From Stenotrophomonas rhizophila (lineage in GTDB: Bacteria > Pseudomonadota > Gammaproteobacteria > Xanthomonadales > Xanthomonadaceae), in the NCBI RefSeq assembly GCF_020857975.1, contig NZ_JACWUO010000020.1:1-64000 (forward strand): 64,000 bases of DNA, written 5' to 3'. The notes under the pieces were generated by a model. It was not told where the DNA came from. It searched no databases and saw only the letters and a list, made by a program, of their open reading frames with translations. Below are positions 17,076 through 24,216 of this stretch, one piece after another. Numbering within the stretch: the stretch's first letter is position 1; each line of letters begins with the position of its first letter. The position numbers and the translations under genes are program-made.

Positions 17076-18590
17076 ATGTCTGTCGATCGCATTGCCAACG
17101 CGCGTCTGCGCGACCGCGTCGTAACCGCCGAAGCGGCCGCCGCCCTGATCCAGCCGGGTGAAACCGTGGCCATGAGCGGCTTCACCGGCTCGGGCTACCC
17201 CAAGGCGGTACCGGTGGCGCTGGCCCAGCGCATCGAGGCCTTCCACGCCCGCGACCTGCCCTTCCAGATCAGCCTGATGACCGGCGCGTCCACCGCGCCG
17301 GAACTGGACGGCGCGCTGGCCAAGGCCGATGGCATCGCCATGCGCATGCCGTTCCAGAGCGACCCGGATGCGCGCAACCGCATCAACGAAGGCAAGCTGG
17401 ATTACATCGATATCCATCTGAGCCATGTGGCCCAGCACGTGTGGTTCGGCTTCTATGGGCAGATCGACACGGCGGTGGTGGAGGTTTCGGCGATCCGTGA
17501 AGACGGCTCGCTGGTGCCGTCCACCTCGGTGGGCAACAACAAGACCTGGCTGGACCTGGCCAGCAAGGTGATCATCGAGGTCAACGAGTGGCAGCCGGCC
17601 GGCGTGGACGGCATGCACGACATCTACTACGGCACCGCGCTGCCGCCGCACCGCAAGCCGATTCCGCTGGTGCAGGCCAACGACCGCATCGGCGAGACCT
17701 CGCTGCGCTGCGACCCGGACAAGATCGTGGCGGTGGTGCGCACCAACGGCCCGGACCGCAACAGCCCGTTCAGCCCGATCGATGCCACCAGCGAACAGAT
17801 CGCCGAGCACCTGATCGCCTTCCTCAAGCATGAAGTGGCCAAGGGCCGCCTGCCGGCCAACCTGCTGCCGCTGCAGAGCGGGGTGGGCAATATTCCCAAC
17901 GCGGTGCTGGCCGGATTGGCCAAAAGCGGCTTCCGCGACCTGGCCGCGTTCACCGAGGTGATCCAGGACGGCATGCTCGACCTGCTGCGCGACGGCGTGC
18001 TCAGCTACGCCTCGTGCACCGGCTTTGCACTGAGCCCGCAGGCCAATGAAACGTTCAAGCAGAACATCGATTTCTACCGCGAACGCATCATCATGCGCAC
18101 CCAGGAGATTTCCAACCACCCCGAGCTGGTGCGCCGGCTGGGCTGCATCGGCATGAACGGCATGATCGAGGCCGACCTGTACGGCAACGTCAATTCGACC
18201 CATGTGATGGGCAGCCGGATCATGAACGGTATCGGCGGCTCGGGCGATTTCGCCCGCAACGGATTCCTGTCGGCGTTCCTGAGCCCGTCCACGGCCAAGA
18301 ACGGCAGCATCTCGGCGATCGTGCCGATGGTCAGCCATGTGGACCACACCGAGCACGATGTGTCGGTGATCGTCACCGAGCAGGGCCTGGCCGATCTGCG
18401 CGGGCTGACCCCGCGCAAGCGTGCGCGGGTGGTGATCGACAACTGCGCGCATCCGGATTTCCGCGACCAGCTCAACGATTATTTCGAGCGCGCCAGCCGC
18501 GACAGTTACGGCAAGCACACCCCGCACCTGTTGCCCGAGGCGCTGTCGTGGCACCAGCGGTGGCTGGATACCGGCACGATGAAGGCGTGA
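17076..18590 (+). CDS. Acetyl-CoA hydrolase / succinyl-CoA:acetate CoA-transferase
   Basis: The 504-residue cytoplasmic enzyme belongs to the acetyl-CoA hydrolase/transferase family that includes acetic-acid-bacterial AarC, which moves CoA between succinate and acetate. The catalytic Glu is visible in FTEVIQDG at residue 294, the same number as in AarC. The oxyanion-type loops SGVGNIPNAV and GIGGSGDF are present, as is the long GGSGDFARNGFLSAF segment typical of the clade. Length and colinearity argue for an intact enzyme. It is monocistronic and closes with a strong terminator. Hydrolase and transferase activity cannot be told apart from sequence alone, though the AarC-like Glu context favours transferase. 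Confidence 0.92.
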   Translation: MSVDRIANARLRDRVVTAEAAAALIQPGETVAMSGFTGSGYPKAVPVALAQRIEAFHARDLPFQISLMTGASTAPELDGALAKADGIAMRMPFQSDPDARNRINEGKLDYIDIHLSHVAQHVWFGFYGQIDTAVVEVSAIREDGSLVPSTSVGNNKTWLDLASKVIIEVNEWQPAGVDGMHDIYYGTALPPHRKPIPLVQANDRIGETSLRCDPDKIVAVVRTNGPDRNSPFSPIDATSEQIAEHLIAFLKHEVAKGRLPANLLPLQSGVGNIPNAVLAGLAKSGFRDLAAFTEVIQDGMLDLLRDGVLSYASCTGFALSPQANETFKQNIDFYRERIIMRTQEISNHPELVRRLGCIGMNGMIEADLYGNVNSTHVMGSRIMNGIGGSGDFARNGFLSAFLSPSTAKNGSISAIVPMVSHVDHTEHDVSVIVTEQGLADLRGLTPRKRARVVIDNCAHPDFRDQLNDYFERASRDSYGKHTPHLLPEALSWHQRWLDTGTMKA

Positions 18591-18596
18591 TGCGAG

Positions 18597-18623
18597 ACGG
18601 CCGGGCAGATGCCCGGCCGTTTT
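18597..18623 (+). terminator. Rho-independent terminator of the CoA-transferase gene
   Basis: ACGGCCGGGCA (18597-18607) and TGCCCGGCCGT (18610-18620) form an 11-bp stem followed by TTTG, seven bases after the stop codon. Confidence 0.88.
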
Positions 18624-18662
18624 GTCGATGCGTGGCGCAATTTTCCCGATGCGCGACGCACC

Positions 18663-18811
18663 GGTAGGGTCGGTTCCCAAACGACTGCCGTGAACGGTGC
18701 AACGGCCGGTAACGCAGGACCGGTAGCGAAGCAGATGCCCTCCCCGCCCAGGTTCATGCCAGCACCGGACGCGGGCAGTGCCACGGCAGTCGATCGGGAT
18801 GCGACCCTACC
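18663..18811. repeat. SMAG pair of the GGTAGGGTCG type
   Basis: A forward 27-bp unit (18663-18689, GGTAGGGTCGG...GACTGCC) and a reverse unit (18785-18811, GGCAGTCG...CGACCCTACC) flank 95 bp without a gene. The same two unit types make up the arrays at 50076 and 63140. Confidence 0.88.
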
Positions 18812-18841
18812 AGGGCGGGTGACCACCCCCAGCGCAGGCGA

Positions 18842-20215
18842 TTACGCGGCCCGCAGCGTAGCCAGCGATTCGGCCTGCAGCCGCTCGTAAATGGCGAACT
18901 CGTCTTCCACCTGCATGCCCAGCGCCTGTTCAAACGCGTCGCGGTTGGCGTGGGCGGCATAGGCGCGCTGTTCTTCGCCGCCGAGGTTGGACTGGAAGAT
19001 GCCCGCCGCGCTGACCGGCAGGAAATCCTCGTAGACGATCGGGTCGGCGCTGGCCAGGCCGGCGGCGATCAGCGCCTCGGCCGGCAGTTCGCCGACCGCG
19101 GCCGGATCGGCGCGGCCGGCGGCGGTAAGCGCGTAGCGGTAATACCCGAGACCTTCGCGGCGCAGGGTGGCATGGTCATCCGGGAAGACCTGGAAGGCCG
19201 CCGCCAGGCGGGTCGGGTAATCCTGGCCGGTGCTGCCGGCGCCGCCGCTGTCGCGCGCCTGCGCCAGCAACCGGTCGTACAGCGCGCGGCCCTTGCGGGT
19301 CAGCGCCAGGCCGCGCTGCTCGATCTCGCCGAAGCGCGCGGTATGGGTGCCGGCGTCGCCCGACGGCGCCGCGCCGGAGGGGAAATGCACGGTCTCCTGC
19401 AGCGCCTTGAAACTGGTCTGGCGCAGCAGGATCGGGCAGCGCCGCGGCGGGGGGCCTTCGACCACGGCTTTGGCGTCGATGCCGCGGGCGAGCATGGCGG
19501 CCTGGGCGGCGTCGATGTCCAGGGTGCGCGGGGTGAGGTGGTTGATGTGCGGGCCGCGGAAGCAGACCACGTCGGCGATCAGCCGGTGCGCGTCGTGCAG
19601 GGCGTGGTAGGTATCCAGCGACACGGTGGCATCGCCGTGCCAGCGGAAGGTTTCCAGCGCTTCGATGACGAAGCGGCGGGCGTCGGCGTCGCTCAGGCCA
19701 CCGTCGCGCTCGGCCTGTGCGATCAGTGCCAGCGCGGTGTCGGTGAAGATCCGGCGCCGGGCCAGAATCTGCGCGGCGGTGTCGCGCAGGGCGGCGTCCT
19801 CGATCAGTTCCAGCCGCAGCAGCGAGGTGAACACCCGGAACGGGTTGTGCGCCAGCGCCGTGGCGGTGCGCGGGCGGAACGCGGTGGAATGCACCGGCAC
19901 GCCGGCCACCGAGAGGTCGTAATAGCCGACCGGGTGCATGCCCATCACCGCGAACAGGCGGCCGAGCGTGGCCAGTTCTTCAGCGGTACCGACACGGATG
20001 GCCCCGTGGCGCTCCTGGCCCAGGCGGGCGCGCTCGTCGGTGCGGTCCAGCTGTTCGGCCAACGAGGGGTCGGCGGTGAGCACCGCGTCGTTGATCTCGG
20101 CCACCAGGTCGACCAGGGTGCCGTACAGCGGCACTTCGGTGCGGTACATGGTGGACATCGCCTGGGCGAACAGGCTGCGGATATCGTCGGGTGAAACGAA
20201 ACGGTCGGTGCTCAT
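18842..20215 (-). CDS. hglS: 2-oxoadipate dioxygenase/decarboxylase (HglS, DUF1338)
   Basis: This Fe(II)-dependent VOC-fold enzyme converts 2-oxoadipate to D-2-hydroxyglutarate in D-lysine catabolism, as shown for the Pseudomonas putida member. The 457-residue protein keeps the known metal ligands: His70 in ERHGAIRVG, His226 in GPHINHLTPR, and the Glu of FGEIEQ (about residue 297). VYEDFLPVSAAGIFQSNL near the C terminus is also typical. The ATG at 20215 is chosen over the preceding GTG. No other lysine-catabolic gene is adjacent. The gene is flanked by SMAG pairs on both sides. Confidence 0.9.
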   Translation of the reverse strand: MSTDRFVSPDDIRSLFAQAMSTMYRTEVPLYGTLVDLVAEINDAVLTADPSLAEQLDRTDERARLGQERHGAIRVGTAEELATLGRLFAVMGMHPVGYYDLSVAGVPVHSTAFRPRTATALAHNPFRVFTSLLRLELIEDAALRDTAAQILARRRIFTDTALALIAQAERDGGLSDADARRFVIEALETFRWHGDATVSLDTYHALHDAHRLIADVVCFRGPHINHLTPRTLDIDAAQAAMLARGIDAKAVVEGPPPRRCPILLRQTSFKALQETVHFPSGAAPSGDAGTHTARFGEIEQRGLALTRKGRALYDRLLAQARDSGGAGSTGQDYPTRLAAAFQVFPDDHATLRREGLGYYRYALTAAGRADPAAVGELPAEALIAAGLASADPIVYEDFLPVSAAGIFQSNLGGEEQRAYAAHANRDAFEQALGMQVEDEFAIYERLQAESLATLRAA

Positions 20216-20418
20216 CACGTACTCGGCAACGGATCACGGGGGAGGTGCGGCAATCGCGCATTGTCGCCGAGGCGGTCGGTTACGGCCATCTGCATAGCAG
20301 CAAAGGCACAAGCCGGTTCGTGGACGCCTTGGGGTTGGCGCGAACGGCATCCACGCCGACAATCCTGCCGACGGGGCGCATGGGCACATGGGCGCGTGGC
20401 GACGCGTTCAAGAACAGC

Positions 20419-20476
20419 ATCCACGCATGGCGTGGATCTACGCCGGGATTCCCGTAGATCCACGCCATGCGTGGAT
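20419..20476. repeat. Convergent SMAG pair with perfect 23-bp arms
   Basis: A reverse unit (20419-20441, ending GTGGATCTAC) and a forward unit (20454-20476, starting GTAGATCCACG) are exact reverse complements separated by 12 bp, so transcripts across them can form a 23-bp hairpin. It lies at the 3' end of the leftward gene 20485-21030. Confidence 0.92.
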
Positions 20477-20484
20477 ACGCTCTC

Positions 20485-21030
20485 TCACCGCCCGGCAGGC
20501 GCCTCGGCCGCCGCGCGCTGGCGCTGGGCGCGGTCGCCGAGCTGGCGCTGCAGGGTGGCGTCCAGTTTCACCGGGCGGTCCCAGTGGTCGTGGCTGGCCA
20601 CGATGGCGTGGCGCAGCGCGCGCCAGTGCAGGTTGCTGGGCGCGACCGGCAGCTCCTCGACCACCGCCTGCCAGCGCCTGGGCTGGCCTTCCTCCGGTAC
20701 CGCGCGGCTCCACGCCTGGACGCTGTCGCGGCAGGAACGCTCGATTACATGGGCCCAGAAGCAGGCGAAGTAGATATCCCCGGCCTGCCAGCCATGGGTG
20801 TACATCAACGCGGCGATATAGCCGCGCGACACGCCGGCATAGCGCGCCACCTCGTCCAGGAAACTGTCCGGGTAGCGTTCGGCGTAGTGGTTGATGTCCT
20901 GCAGCTGGGCGTCGACCCAGGCATCGCCGGTGTGGACCTGGTAGGCCTCGGATTTTTCGGCGGTCTGCTGCGCAGCCGCCAGTGCCGGCAACACCAGCAG
21001 CAATACCAGCAGGCCCAGGCGCAGGATCAC
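20485..21030 (-). CDS. Uncharacterised exported protein
   Basis: I do not recognise this 181-residue protein. It starts with GTG and a short signal peptide (LRLGLLVLLLVLPALAAAQ, cleavage near residue 20). The mature part contains YPDSFLDEVARYAGVSRGYIAALMYTHGWQAGDIYFACFWA, with a helix-turn-helix-like helical repeat, and two Cys. The start lies only three bases after the HAD gene stop, so it is translationally linked to the HAD hydrolase. It is the last gene of a three-gene leftward cluster. Confidence 0.72.
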   Translation of the reverse strand: MILRLGLLVLLLVLPALAAAQQTAEKSEAYQVHTGDAWVDAQLQDINHYAERYPDSFLDEVARYAGVSRGYIAALMYTHGWQAGDIYFACFWAHVIERSCRDSVQAWSRAVPEEGQPRRWQAVVEELPVAPSNLHWRALRHAIVASHDHWDRPVKLDATLQRQLGDRAQRQRAAAEAPAGR

Positions 21031-21033
21031 CGG

Positions 21034-21783
21034 TCAGCCCTGCGCGGCCTTGGCTTCGATCGCGCGCAGTGCCTGCGGCCAGTCGAAGGCGGTGGGCGCA
21101 TCGACCATGCGCGGCTCGTCATCGGCCACGCCGTGCTGGGTTTCGTGCGCCCAGGTCACCGCATACGGGGTATGGATGCCCCAACCGCCGAGGGTGACCA
21201 CCGGCTCGATATCCGAGCGCAGCGAATTGCCGACCATGCAGAAACGCTGGATCGGCAGGTCGAATTCTTCCAGCACGCGCGCGTAGGTTTCCGGGTCCTT
21301 TTCGGACACGATTTCGATGCGCGGGAACAGGTCGCGCAGGTTGGCCAGTTTGATCTTGGCTTCCTGGTGGAACAGATCGCCCTTGGTGATCAGCACTACC
21401 GGATACTCGCCGGCGATCTCGGTGACCGACTCGCGCACGCCGTCGATCAGCTCCACCGGGTGGCGCAGGGTGGCGTGGCCGATGTCCAGGATCTGCTGGA
21501 GGTCGCGCGCGTTGATCATCTGCTGGGTGATCTCGATGGCCGCCTCGACCATCGACAGGGTCATGCCCTTGACGCCATAGCCGAACACGCCCAGGTTGCG
21601 CTGCTGCACTTCCAGCAGGTGGCGCGCGGTCTGGGTGTCGTGCACGTCGATGTAGCGCGACAGGATGTCGAGGTAATCCTGCTCGGCCTGGCGGTAGTAA
21701 TCCTCGCTTTTCCACAGCGTGTCGTCACCGTCAAAACCGACCAGACCGATGGCGCCGGTGGGCGCAGGTGTGGAGGTCATCAT
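21034..21783 (-). CDS. HAD-superfamily hydrolase
   Basis: The 249-residue cytoplasmic phosphatase-fold protein has the motifs in order: FDGDDTLW with nucleophile Asp18 and Asp20, VVLITKGD (motif II), a conserved Lys in QEAKIKLANL, and MVGNSLRSDIEPV (motifs III-IV). The helical cap lies between residues 30 and 110. The layout resembles nucleotidase-type HAD proteins such as YjjG, but the substrate is unknown. ATG at 21783 and 21780 are tandem start candidates. It lies between two small genes in a leftward cluster. Confidence 0.88.
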   Translation of the reverse strand: MMTSTPAPTGAIGLVGFDGDDTLWKSEDYYRQAEQDYLDILSRYIDVHDTQTARHLLEVQQRNLGVFGYGVKGMTLSMVEAAIEITQQMINARDLQQILDIGHATLRHPVELIDGVRESVTEIAGEYPVVLITKGDLFHQEAKIKLANLRDLFPRIEIVSEKDPETYARVLEEFDLPIQRFCMVGNSLRSDIEPVVTLGGWGIHTPYAVTWAHETQHGVADDEPRMVDAPTAFDWPQALRAIEAKAAQG

Positions 21784-21831
21784 GCGGCAAGGATAGCAAC
21801 AGCGGCCCGCCCGCCCAATCACAGCCCCAGC

Positions 21832-22245
21832 TCAATGCCCAAACGGGCGCGGGCCATCCCAGCCCAGCACGCCCGGTTGCGGCAGATCGATGCGGGTCAG
21901 CAGCCAGTCGCCCGGACCGCGCCAGCTGAGTTCGCGATAGCTGCAGTCCAGCAGGCCGTTTTCCTGCCACCACGCCATCAGCGCGGCCGGGGATTCAAGA
22001 TCGGCAGGTTGGTACTGGAACGGCAGGCCGCGGGCATTGAGGTCGGCCAGCATCCGGCGCAGCGCCAGGTTGGCCCAGCGCGGGCCGTGGTCGTCGAAGG
22101 CCAACGTATCGTAGGCGGTGTCGGCCTGCGCGCCGGCAGCCAGCACTACCTGGCCCGGTCGCAGATGGGACACCCGCTGCGGTGCCGCCTGGCCGGGCGC
22201 GGGGAAATACACATCGAAGGGAGGGCGGCGGCCAGGATGTTCCAT
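21832..22245 (-). CDS. Uncharacterised small protein
   Basis: I do not recognise this 137-residue soluble protein. It is moderately acidic, Trp-rich in its C-terminal half (LMAWWQENGLLDCSY, LSWRGPGDWLL), and without signal peptide or membrane segment. It begins the leftward cluster with the HAD hydrolase. A 48-bp perfect palindrome ends 16 bp upstream of its start and may influence its expression. Confidence 0.65.
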   Translation of the reverse strand: MEHPGRRPPFDVYFPAPGQAAPQRVSHLRPGQVVLAAGAQADTAYDTLAFDDHGPRWANLALRRMLADLNARGLPFQYQPADLESPAALMAWWQENGLLDCSYRELSWRGPGDWLLTRIDLPQPGVLGWDGPRPFGH

Positions 22246-22260
22246 GCCGCATCATAGTAA

Positions 22261-22308
22261 AACGGGGACGGGTGTAATTAAGCGCGCTTAATTACACCCG
22301 TCCCCGTT
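22261..22308. repeat. 48-bp perfect palindrome
   Basis: The left arm AACGGGGACGGGTGTAATTA continues to AGCG and is followed without spacer by its exact reverse complement. The outer parts are GC-rich and the core AT-rich (TTAAGCGCGCTTAA). It differs from the GTAG/CTAC SMAG repeats. Similar AACGGGGAC-type palindromes are known to me near REP-associated transposase elements in gammaproteobacteria, but that link is from memory, not shown here. Confidence 0.95.
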
Positions 22309-22337
22309 AAAAAAAGAAGGGCGGCCGAAGCCGCCCT
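22309..22337 (-). terminator. Rho-independent terminator of the EF-hand gene
   Basis: AGGGCGGC (22318-22325) and GCCGCCCT (22330-22337) enclose a CGAA tetraloop. Seven A residues (22309-22315) give the U tract on the minus strand. Confidence 0.88.
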
Positions 22338-22404
22338 CCCCCTCCTTGCCGGCCGCCGGTGTCCAGCGATGGCCGGCCCTTCTGCCTTGCTCCGGGTTGT
22401 TGGC

Positions 22405-22827
22405 TTACTTGCCCGGCTGTGCGCCACTGCCGGACGCGGCGCCCTGCTGGGCGGCCACGTAGGCCTTGTATTCGTCCGGGGTGAGCTGGCCGTCCTTGTC
22501 CTTGTCGGCCTGGTCGAACACCTGGGTCAGGCCGGCGTTGACCTGCGCTTCGGGCTTGCTGATGTTGCCGTTGCCGTCGGTATCCACGCTGGCCCAGGTC
22601 TGGCCGCCACCGCCACCGCCGCTGGCCTGGGCCGAGGCCTGCGCGGCGGCACCGGCGGCCGAATCGGCGGCATCGCCAGCCTGGGCGGCGGACTGTTCGG
22701 CCTGCGCGGCCTGCTGCTGTGCCTGCGCGGCGCTCTGCTGGGCCGTCTGCGCCATCGCCGGAACGGCCAGCACGCTGCCTGCGGCGACGATCAGGGCGAT
22801 CAGGGGCTTGCGGTTGCGAATAGTCAT
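22405..22827 (-). CDS. Exported EF-hand calcium-binding protein
   Basis: The 140-residue protein has a signal peptide ending AVPAMAQ (cleavage near residue 27), an Ala/Gln-rich heptad-like helical stretch (AQQSAAQAQQQAAQAEQSAAQ) of about 45 residues, a Gly run, then two EF-hand loops: DTDGNGNISKPE and DKDKDGQLTPDE. Both loops keep the expected ligand spacing, so Ca2+ binding in the periplasm is likely. The start at 22827 has AGGAG seven bases upstream. It is monocistronic with its own terminator. The biological role is unknown. Confidence 0.88.
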   Translation of the reverse strand: MTIRNRKPLIALIVAAGSVLAVPAMAQTAQQSAAQAQQQAAQAEQSAAQAGDAADSAAGAAAQASAQASGGGGGGQTWASVDTDGNGNISKPEAQVNAGLTQVFDQADKDKDGQLTPDEYKAYVAAQQGAASGSGAQPGK

Positions 22828-23044
22828 GGGTGGTCTCCTGGATGATGGTGTCGCACGGTTCGTTGTTTCCGCACGGCCTCCACCCTGCCAGCCCGTTTGT
22901 GAATCGACATTGCGCCGCGATCGGCCTGCCCACGCAGCCTTAACCACCTGGGCGCGGCCGTGCATTACCGCCCTGGTTAGGACGAAGTGAGTGCAACGTA
23001 ATACGGCCATTCAACCGGCGCGGATTTAACCGGATGCAAACGTC

Positions 23045-23425
23045 CTAGGCGTCGTCGCTGGCGTTTTTTTCGCCTGAGCGCGAACTGAACAACAGCCAGC
23101 CCAGCGACACGCCGGCCAGCGCACCGGCCACTTCCAGCACCACCCGCGAGCCCAGTTCGTTCGGATCGTGGATGCCGGCCAGGAACAGCCGCGCATACAG
23201 CGGCGACTCCAGCCGCATGATGCCCATGTAGAACAGTTTCCAGCTGTCGATGCCGGCCGCGCCGATCACCGCGATAACGCAGGCCCAGCCGATCGCATGG
23301 CCGGCCGACCAACCGGCCCAGCGGCATACCCGGTGCCACAGCGCATACACCAGCAGCCCGAGCAGCAACGCGATCAGCCCCGCTTCCAGCGTTCCCAGCA
23401 ATCCAAAATGCAGCGGCAGGTTCAT
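23045..23425 (-). CDS. Uncharacterised inner-membrane protein
   Basis: The 126-residue protein has three predicted membrane segments (LLGTLEAGLIALLLGLLVYA, HAIGWACVIAVIGAAGI and VVLEVAGALAGVSLGWLLF) and a short charged C terminus. No family is recognised. It is transcribed leftward and starts 62 bp from the ddpX-like stop, so it could be the last gene of the murein-peptide operon, although the spacing argues weakly for that. Confidence 0.68.
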   Translation of the reverse strand: MNLPLHFGLLGTLEAGLIALLLGLLVYALWHRVCRWAGWSAGHAIGWACVIAVIGAAGIDSWKLFYMGIMRLESPLYARLFLAGIHDPNELGSRVVLEVAGALAGVSLGWLLFSSRSGEKNASDDA

Positions 23426-23487
23426 CGTGGTCCGATCAGGCGGTCAGGCCGCATTGTAGCGGTGCACCGCGCCGGGCCGCGGCGCGC

Positions 23488-24216
23488 TCAACGCACCGGG
23501 ACGTCGTAGGCGGTGTGCGGCGACGGCTCCGGGCTGAGGGTGTAGTGCCACCACTCCAGCGGGTAGTTCTTGAAGCCCTGCCGGGCCATCGCCTGGCGCA
23601 GCCGCTGGCGGTTGTTGTACTGGTCCGGGGTGATGTCCGGCGCGTCGGTATGCGCGCGCGGGCCGAAGAAATCGAAATCGGTGCCCATGTCCAGTGCGGT
23701 GCAGCTGCCGCTGCGGCAGTCCAGCAGGGTCAGGTCGACGGTGGCGCCGCGGCTGTGGCCGGAGCTTTCGGCGATGTAGCCGCCCAGCAGCGCGGTTTTT
23801 TCCAGCCCGGGGTACTGCCGTGCCTTGCGCGACTGCTCCAGCGGATCGTGCGCCCAGTCGACGAAGGCCTGCACCGATTGCGCCGGGCGGTAGCAGTCGA
23901 ACAGGCGCAGGCCATAGCCGTTGGCACGCAGGTCGGCATCCACGGCGGCCAGCGCCTTGGCGGCCGAGGCCAGCAGGAAGCACTTGGGCGCCTCGTAGCC
24001 GGGTACCGGGCGGCCGGTGAAGTTGTTGCTGCCGGCGTAGCGCATGTCCAGGTCGATGTCCGGGGCCAGGCTGCGGATGTCGACCATGCCGGCCTGGGCG
24101 GTGGTGCGCACCAGCGCGATCTGCACCGGCTGTGCCGCGGCGATGCCGGCGGCCGACCACAGCAGGGTGCTAAGGACAATCGCCACTACGGGTGAAGTGC
24201 AGGTCCTGGTAGTCAT
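23488..24216 (-). CDS. ddpX: D-alanyl-D-alanine dipeptidase, VanX/DdpX family
   Basis: This zinc dipeptidase of the M15D family splits D-Ala-D-Ala. The 242-residue protein has all key residues: Arg110 in CYRPA, the SGHSRGATVDLTL motif with zinc ligands His154 and Asp161, catalytic Glu221 and zinc ligand His224 in EWWHY. A hydrophobic N terminus ending AAGIAAAQP suggests export to the periplasm. The start at 24216 overlaps the upstream serine hydrolase gene by 47 bp; a GTG at 24186 would shorten the signal sequence. Without vanHA neighbours, a glycopeptide-resistance role is not supported; the surrounding genes point to use of D-Ala-D-Ala from peptidoglycan. Confidence 0.92.
   Translation of the reverse strand: MTTRTCTSPVVAIVLSTLLWSAAGIAAAQPVQIALVRTTAQAGMVDIRSLAPDIDLDMRYAGSNNFTGRPVPGYEAPKCFLLASAAKALAAVDADLRANGYGLRLFDCYRPAQSVQAFVDWAHDPLEQSRKARQYPGLEKTALLGGYIAESSGHSRGATVDLTLLDCRSGSCTALDMGTDFDFFGPRAHTDAPDITPDQYNNRQRLRQAMARQGFKNYPLEWWHYTLSPEPSPHTAYDVPVR

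Noticed and set aside
16722..18680. Upstream extension of the glnE frame, antisense to the CoA-transferase gene
   Set aside because: Open only because of GC bias; GlnE similarity begins at or after 16721.
23488..24216. Vancomycin-resistance vanX
   Set aside because: No vanH, vanA or vanRS nearby, and the bacterium is Gram-negative; DdpX-type use of D-Ala-D-Ala is more likely.
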